64,000 bases of DNA, from the NCBI GenBank assembly GCA_963576725.1, contig OY755246.1, forward strand, positions 75,509,467 through 75,573,466, written 5' to 3'. The notes under the pieces were generated by a model. That model made no database searches and was not told the DNA's origin. It saw nothing but the letters and a program-made list of their open reading frames with translations. Numbering within the stretch: position 1 is the stretch's first letter; every line of letters starts with the position of its first letter. The translations under genes and the position numbers were made by a program. The stretch is from Azorinus chamasolen. Taxonomy: Eukaryota > Mollusca > Bivalvia > Cardiida > Solecurtidae. Positions 58,935 through 64,000 of the stretch are shown here, piece by piece.

Positions 58935-60300
58935 TCTTTACTCAACAGATACATCTTTGAATGGCTTTACAAGCAGAGTAAACCCAAATTAGACAGCAGC
59001 TCCTGTAGGAGCCGTCTGACCAGGGTCTTGTTTGCTCCTGTAGGAGCCGTCTGACCAGGGTCTTGTTTGCTCCTGTAGGAGCCGTCTGACCAGGGTCTTG
59101 TTTGCTCCTGTAGGAGCCATCTGACCAGGGTCTTGTTTGCTCCTGTAGGATCCGTCTGACTAGGGTCTTGTTTGCTCCTGTATGAGCTGTCTGACCAGGG
59201 TCTTGTTTGCTCCTGTAGGAGCCGTCTGACCAGGGTCTTGTTTGCTCCTGTAGGAGCCGTCTGACTAGGGTCTTGTTTGCTCCTGTAGGAGCTGTCTGAC
59301 CAGGGTCTTGTTTGCTCCTGTAGGAGCCGTCTGACCAGGGTCTTGTTTGCTCCCGTAGGAGCCGTCTGACCAGGGTCTTGTTTGCTCCTGTAGGAGCCGT
59401 CTGACCAGGGTCTTGTTTGCTCCTGTAGGAGCCGTCTGACCAGGGTCTTGTTTGCTCCTGTAGGAGCCGTCTGACTAGGGTCTTGTTTGCTCCTGTAGGA
59501 GCCGTCTGACCAGGGTCTTGTTTGCTCCCGTAGGAGCCGTCTGACCAGGGTCTTGTTTGCTCCTGTAGGAGCCGTCTGACTAGGGTCTTGTTTGCTCCTG
59601 TAGGAGCCGTCTGACCAGGGTCTTGTTTGCTCCCGTAGGAGCCGTCTGACCAGGGTCTTGTTTGCTCCTGTAGGAGCCGTCTGACCAGGGTCTTGTTTGC
59701 TCCCGTAGGAGCCGTCTGACCAGGGTCTTGTTTGCTCCTGTAGGAGCCGTCTGACCAGGGTCTTGTTTGCTCCTGTAGGAGCCGTCTGACCAGGGTCTTG
59801 TTTGCTCCTGTAGGAGCCGTCTGACTAGGGTCTTGTTTGCTCCTGTAGGAGCCGTCTGACCAGGGTCTTGTTTGCTCCCGTAGGAGCCGTCTGACCAGGG
59901 TCTTGTTTGCTCCTGTAGGAGCCGTCTGACCAGGGTCTTGTTTGCTCCTGTAGGAGCCGTCTGACCAGGGTCTTGTTTGCTCCTGTAGGAGCCGTCTGAC
60001 TAGGGTCTTGTTTGCTCCTGTAGGAGCCGTCTGACCAGGGTCTTGTTTGCTCCCGTAGGAGCCGTCTGACCAGGGTCTTGTTTGCTCCCGTAGGAGCCGT
60101 CTGACCAGGGTCTTGTTTGCTCCTGTAGGATCCGTCTGACCAGGGTCTTGTTTGCTCCCGTAGGAGCCGTCTGACCAGGGTCTTGTTCTGTTAGCATATG
60201 AATTTGAAACAATAAAGCTCAGATTCTATGTAGGTTATACCACAGACAAAACTTCCTGTGTTCATTATACATGTCATTATAAAAGTTCACTTAACCCTTT
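58935..60300 (-). repeat. TTAA hairpin MITE blown up by a core-arm array
   Basis: The left flank (58935-58998) is CTTTACTCAACAGATAC...GCAGAGTAAACCCAAATTAGAC. The right flank (60188-60300) is GTTCTGTTAGCATATG...ATAAAAGTTCACTTAACCC. Joined without the array they make one ordinary copy of about 210 bp in which the arm array replaces the core. Confidence 0.75.
58999..60187. repeat. 35-bp tandem array of the hairpin core (about 34 copies)
   Basis: The unit GCTCCTGTAGGAGCCGTCTG plus ACCAGGGTCTTGTTT repeats with period 35. Each unit begins with the palindrome GCTCCTGTAGGAGC. Variants are few and recur (CTGTAGG/CCGTAGG, GACCAGGG/GACTAGGG). They recur in a block pattern, which suggests multi-unit amplification. 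An open frame on the - strand (60000-60212) merely reads through the array. Confidence 0.95.
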
Positions 60301-60339
60301 CCTCCATAAACATGCCTTTCTACGCCTCGGTAATAGACA

Positions 60340-60501
60340 GTTCTTGAAACCATTGTGATAAATAGAGCAAATGCTCTATTTATCACAATGGTTTCAATAC
60401 TACATAATTCTTATATTTTCCTTTTCTCTAGTAAATGCTCCTTTTGGGTAGATTTATTCAAAGAATTGGGTCTAAAAATAGCCTATGAGGGAATGGGTTA
60501 A
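60340..60501 (+). repeat. Second TTAA MITE family, truncated copy
   Basis: It opens with the compact hairpin GAAACCATTGTGATAAATAG / mirror around AGCAAATGCT (60343-60396) and runs to GAGGGAATGGGTTAA (TTAA 60498-60501). It lies inside a first-family MITE (60294-60330 head; 60502-60550 tail). Confidence 0.65.
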
Positions 60502-60567
60502 TATCCTTAGTGTCATTATTTCTTTCATGAATATTGATGGAGTAAATGGTATTGACAAATTCTCCGT

Positions 60568-61073
60568 TCATACGCCAATAAGATCATCCGGGGAGGTGAT
60601 ATCACTAGAGTCACTGTTGTAGAAATCACTGCACAGATTTTCTATATCATCATACAGCTCCTGTACAGAGGTGATATCTTCCATTGGAGTATAATCATCT
60701 GTCTCATCTCGACCATTCAAACAATCCCCCTGTAGTCCCGAGTTTAGGCATCGTAGACTTGTTGCATTCTGAGGGGATAATATGTATGCACCATATTCTT
60801 CCCAATTAGGGGTCCAATTGATAAGAGGGGAAAAGGGACACATTTTCTGCTTTTGACTGGCAGCATTAGAATTTCTATACTCCGAACTGTCTGAATATGT
60901 GGTGGATTCTGTCTTAATGCCATCTTGAAGAAAGGTTATGCTCTGAATTGGATTGGAAATGATGGATTCAGGTAGGTCTTCTGGTTCTTGAGCAAAAGTT
61001 GGGCTCTCTAGTGAACTCGGATTGGAAGAGCCCAGTGAATTACAACCCCAGTCATCACTGGATAGGTAAAAAT
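60568..61073 (-). CDS. Unrecognised acidic Ser-rich protein, last exon
   Basis: On the - strand the acceptor TTGATTTGCTTTGCAG is followed by AT completing an Asp codon and 167 codons, then TGA at 60568-60570. The sequence is acidic and rich in Ser, Asp and Asn (DFYLSSDDWGCNSLGSSNPS, SITFLQDGIKTESTTYSDSS, VQELYDDIENLCSDFYNSDS). There is no transmembrane stretch or globular domain I know. The acidic, phosphorylatable pattern is like disordered tails of nuclear or cytoplasmic regulators, but that is only an impression. Codon use looks like real coding sequence and the phase matches the exon at 61693-61846. Confidence 0.75.
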
Positions 61074-61130
61074 CTGCAAAGCAAATCAACAGTCAATCAT
61101 AGACATATATTAGATTTAAACAATAAACTA

Positions 61131-61380
61131 GAAAATTGTGTCTAAAACACAGCAATGCCCCCGTGGTGGTGCTTGCCTAGCTGCACATAAAGTTCCTAAG
61201 TCATTTGACCTTGATCTTGAGCTTGCGGGCAGCATGGGCTGGGTGCGCAATGAAAATATGGATGGTGGTATTAATGTGTACATGCAATTCCTTGCCAATA
61301 GCTGGTTAGTGAGATATAAGACAAAGAAAGAAGTGTGACAACCAACTGTACGTAAAAGCAGATGAGAAGGCACCCGCTGG
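61131..61380 (-). repeat. Repeat fragment in the intron between the two - strand exons
   Basis: CTAGAAAATTGTGTCTAAAAC and AGCAATGCCCCCGTGGTGG mirror the 3' end of the repeat at 26343-26560. Confidence 0.5.
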
Positions 61381-61429
61381 TGCTGTTTGATCTGTGTCTT
61401 TGGTTGCTTAGAACATGAGAGATGTCATT

Positions 61430-61677
61430 CTAAAGGCAAACTATTCATTTAATAAATATTCATGATGTCGTTATTCATTACATGAATATTGAACAGGTAA
61501 AGGGTTAACACTCTTTTTTAAAATTCATCAATATAAACACATTTCATGCCATGCAGGAGCCCTCTGAACAGAGTCTGCTCTGTTTGCTTATGACATGATA
61601 TCAATCTGATTCTTCAACTAATAAATATTCATGATGTCATTATTTCGCGCATGAATATTGAAAAGGTAAAGGGTTAA
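61430..61677 (-). repeat. Two TTAA hairpin MITE copies sharing a TTAA
   Basis: A tail (61430-61508, ...GAACAGGTAAAGGGTTAA) abuts a shortened copy (61505-61677: TTAACACTCTTTTTT...GAAAAGGTAAAGGGTTAA). The second ends 15 bp from the donor of the - strand exon. Confidence 0.65.
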
Positions 61678-61692
61678 AGGAATTCTGTTTAC

Positions 61693-61846
61693 CATCTGTT
61701 GACCAGTCTAGTCCACAGGTGGCTAGTATTGGGTCCGGCTCTCTCACTGGTTGTGGTACATGATGGTCTACTATGCCTGTCTCATCATCAATACTGTCAC
61801 TGTCTGGTACAGATATTCCAAACTCCTTTGCAAGGACCAATATATC
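61693..61846 (-). CDS. Unrecognised acidic protein, penultimate exon
   Basis: On the - strand the acceptor ATTTGCATTTAACAG gives 51 codons plus one base, with donor GTAAAC. It reads DILVLAKEFGISVPDSDSID..., ...REPDPILATCGLDWSTD and joins in phase to DFYLSSDDW of the last exon. No ATG lies in the frame, so at least one coding exon is upstream (to the right, possibly outside the window). I do not recognise the family. Confidence 0.72.
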
Positions 61847-61881
61847 CTGTTAAATGCAAATATAGGTACTAATCTAAACCC

Positions 61882-61911
61882 ATAATAATAATAATAATAA
61901 TAATAATAATA
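61882..61911. repeat. (ATA)n microsatellite
   Basis: About ten uninterrupted ATA/TAA triplets, 35 bp upstream (in gene sense) of the 61846 acceptor. Confidence 0.95.
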
Positions 61912-61984
61912 TTTTATTGTAACTGAATCTGTTACAGAATGTCCCCCAAATGAAACTGACAACTGGTATTGAAAAGCAAAATAT

Positions 61985-62715
61985 CAACCATCACTGGCCA
62001 TCACTGGGTTACCTTGGCAACCAACTTTTTTCAAACACCTGCCATTAAGTTTGGGGTACCCATATACCCCTACTGACCAATTTTCTAAAAATTCTAATAT
62101 GTAAATTGTGACCAATCAGAGGACACCATACAATTACCATGGCAACAAAGCCCTTCGAAACAACTTGATTGAGTTTGGGGTACCCCAACACCCCTAAATG
62201 CTAATTTTCAGAAAAATAGAATAATATATCTAAATTTCAACCAATCAGAGTCCTCCATTCAGTTACCATGGCAATCAATTCTTTCAAAAGACCTAACAAT
62301 CAATTCAGAGTGTCAAAAGATCCTAACATGCCAATTTTCAGCAAAATCGAACAATATCTGAATTCGTCGAAAAAGTTCTAAATTTCAACCAATCAGAGCC
62401 ACCATTCAGTTACCATGGCAACCAAATCTTTCGAAAGACTTCCCAATCAATTCGTAGTGCCAAAGTATCCCGACATACCAATTTTAAGCAAAATCAACAA
62501 GTATCAAAATATGTCGAAAAAGACCTAAACTGCAACCAATCAGTCGCCATTCAGTTACCATATAGCAACCAATACTTTCGAAACTCCTACCAATTGATTT
62601 GGAGTACTAAAATATCCCATGATACCAATTTTCAGCAAAATCAAACGGCATGTAACTTCATCAAACAATATATAAATTTCAACCAATCAGAGCCTACCAT
62701 TTGGTTGCTATGGTG
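61985..62715. repeat. Tandem array of ~140-bp units with CCAAT and X-box-like motifs (6 copies)
   Basis: Each unit has ACCAATCAGAG followed about 16-20 bases later by GTTACCATGGCAACC or a close variant (copies near 61990, 62110, 62241, 62388, 62535 and 62680). Then come a CTTTCGAAAGAC-type block and CCAATTTTCAGCAAAATC. CCAATCAG is a classic NF-Y site and GTTACCATGGCAAC fits the RFX X-box palindrome. Whether this is regulatory or just repeat sequence is open. Confidence 0.8.
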
Positions 62716-62796
62716 AGTTTAAAAAATCAAAAATGGGATACACATCTGCATGTAACCAGCAATGTTCATGTGATGTTTCATTAGGATTGGACAATA

Positions 62797-62803
62797 ACTT
62801 ACC
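62797..62803 (-). other. Candidate splice donor on the - strand
   Basis: The - strand reads CTCG followed by GTAAGTTATT, a strong donor. In the frame needed by the 61846 exon a TGA sits eight codons upstream with no ATG after it. It could therefore only end a non-coding 5' exon, or it is spurious. Confidence 0.25.
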
Positions 62804-62876
62804 GAGAAATGTGTCGGACAAGTTCACGGCGGAAGAAAGAATAAGAAGAAGATTTAGAAATGGAGCAAACACAATA

Positions 62877-62912
62877 ATTTATGTCTCCCCAAGTCGTTTG
62901 GGAGACATAATA
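62877..62912. repeat. Short hairpin with ATGTCTCCC / GGGAGACAT arms
   Basis: TTATGTCTCCCCAAG...TTTGGGAGACATAA. GGGAGACAT is also the edge motif of the repeats at 42905 and 57004, so this may be the minimal remnant of that family. Confidence 0.55.
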
Positions 62913-63135
62913 TTTATTACTTCATATTTACATTCGCCCTGCAACGTCCTTATATAACCTTATTCTAAAAAAGAAAGTTGCATTTTCCCATGAACGTTCA
63001 TTTCAATACCGATTTGAGTCGGTTCTCCTTTTCCCAGAATTCCGCTGGACAATTTACTGATTAAAATCTTGTATTCGTTCTATATTTATAATATGTGTTT
63101 GGGACTATTTTTCATACCATATATAGAGATCCCTG

Positions 63136-63181
63136 TCTATATGGGACGGGAATAGATGTCTATATGGGACGGGAATAGATG
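63136..63181. repeat. 23-bp tandem duplication
   Basis: TCTATATGGGACGGGAATAG plus ATG, twice in a row. Confidence 0.9.
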
Positions 63182-63270
63182 ATTGACACGTCTTCTTCTT
63201 TCACAATTTACTTCTCTCAATTCTCTCTTTGCGTACTACATTCAAACTCTATTAATCAACGTCTGTTCCC

Positions 63271-63320
63271 AAGCGACGTAACGTCACTTCCGTGTTATGT
63301 ACACGTGACGTAAGGAACGT
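63271..63320. promoter_or_regulatory. Promoter-like cluster of CRE, ETS and E-box motifs
   Basis: In 45 bases there are CGACGTAACGTCAC (CRE-like), CACTTCCG (ETS, CGGAAGTG on the - strand), CACGTGAC (E-box, 63302-63309) and TGACGTAA (CRE-like, 63306-63313). The spot is free of the surrounding repeats and is richer in CG than its neighbours. It would suit the 5' end of the - strand gene 1.4 kb away, or a gene to the right. Confidence 0.4.
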
Positions 63321-63470
63321 TATCTCCAACAATCCTACTACGTTAGAAACGAACCTGGCAACGACCTAGATAGCGGCTATTACGTGACCGGTATATAATA
63401 TTTAAAAAAAAATCCGTTGAAATATAAGAAATACATGTACAATGGAATATAAATATAAGAAATAAATGAC

Positions 63471-63600
63471 GTGCTCCCGGTGTTCATGAGGTTATGCAAC
63501 GCATAGCTTTACGAGCAAAGATTCACGTGAAGCCCTTCGGGCTTCACTAACTTTGCTCGTAAAGCTATGCGTTGCATAACCTCATGAACACCGGGAGCAC
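63471..63600. mobile_element. 130-bp foldback element
   Basis: The left arm from GTGCTCCCGGTGTTCATGAG through TTTACGAGCAAAG (50 bp) is perfectly mirrored on the right. The centre is a second hairpin, GTGAAGCCC-TTC-GGGCTTCAC. Weaker mirror symmetry continues outward (AAGAAATAAATGA / TCATTCATTTCTT). A target duplication could not be separated from this outer symmetry. Confidence 0.8.
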
Positions 63601-63659
63601 TCATTCATTTCTTAAATATATATTTGGTAACAACCAATTTTCAATATGGTCCCATTTAG

Positions 63660-64000
63660 AACCGTCACTCCATGAATATAATATTCATGTAAGAAATAAT
63701 TATTGTATGCCATTATGAAAAGGGCAATTTTTTACTATGGCAGAAATTGTAGAATCATATCTATATTATTTCTTAACCCTTTCCCTCATGCATATTTATG
63801 TAGTAAGTCATGACATCATGAATATTCATTAGCTGAACTTTTTTAATGGTGTAACAATACAGCATTATTCAAATATTCACGGCAGAAACTGTAGAAGCAG
63901 ACCTATATAATTCCATAAGCAAATAGAGCAGACCCTGATCAGACAGCAAACAGAGCAGACCCTGACCAGACAGCAAACATAGACCCTGATCAGACAGCAA
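63660..64000 (+). repeat. Two TTAA hairpin MITE copies, second cut by the window end
   Basis: A head with CGTCACTCCATGAATA (63660-63773) meets TTAACCCTTTCCCTC at 63774. The second copy then shows AGCAAAC(A)(G)AGACCCTGA three times with 25-32-bp spacing at the window edge, possibly the start of another arm array. Confidence 0.65.

Noticed and set aside
58999..60187. Possible CRISPR array (35-bp palindromic repeats)
   Set aside because: Repeats are head-to-tail with no spacers, and they derive from the MITE core. The genome is eukaryotic.
60000..60212. Open frame on the - strand with GANKTLVRR-type repeats
   Set aside because: It lies wholly within the 35-bp MITE-derived array and reflects its regular composition.
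62733..62957. 74-codon + strand frame (with AEERIRRRFRNGANT) as a gene
   Set aside because: No recognisable domain. It ends in the GGGAGACAT hairpin repeat and has no splice or promoter support on that strand. The opposite strand carries a better splice donor.

Overview
The window is eukaryotic and looks like a bivalve mollusc genome (inference). It is AT-rich and intron-rich. Most of it is dispersed repeats of a kind I associate with bivalves: TAGCTCACCTGAGCC-type tandem elements, CAAAGGTCAAGGTCA-type elements, (T/C)GTC-rich 'GTCTGTCTGTCC' repeats and tRNA-like SINEs. There are no bacterial-style operons. I cannot name the species.

Genes. One complete gene can be assembled on the + strand. 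It is a mitochondrial 3-ketoacyl-CoA thiolase (ACAA2 family) spread over eleven exons from 2641 to 50983. The exons join in one open frame of 399 codons plus stop, and the active-site Cys95, His355 and Cys385 are all present. The first exon is tiny (16 coding bases) and is separated from exon 2 by a 9.3-kb intron packed with transposons. Intron 8 starts with GC instead of GT, and the end of exon 10 with its splice donor is repeated six times in tandem. The last two exons of an unrecognised acidic, serine-rich protein lie on the - strand at 60568-61846. A promoter-like block near 63.3 kb may belong to it.

Mobile DNA by region. Intron 1 (2.7-12 kb) holds a Mutator-like element with long inverted ends and a 9-bp target duplication (3049-7673). 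Inside it is a hAT-type foldback MITE (5684-5839), and next to it is an LTR element without coding capacity (7710-11875). Intron 2 holds an intact-ended Tc1 element whose transposase has lost a catalytic Asp (13861-15397). Intron 3 holds a Harbinger-like element (18777-19769). Introns 3 and 7 each hold a ~1.7-kb element built of ~145-bp units, each loaded with nuclear-receptor half-sites.

The dominant repeat throughout is a ~250-bp element bounded by TTAA-CCCTTT and AAAGGG-TTAA (piggyBac-like MITE ends) with a long palindromic core. I see roughly 45-50 whole or partial copies. In at least two copies a core arm has expanded into a satellite-like array (9 x 44 bp at 21.5 kb; about 34 x 35 bp at 59-60.2 kb). 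A second TTAA-bounded MITE family (TTAA-CCCATTCC) occurs in five places.

Limits: all identities are from reading motifs by eye. No alignment or database search was run, and repeat boundaries without a visible target duplication are approximate.
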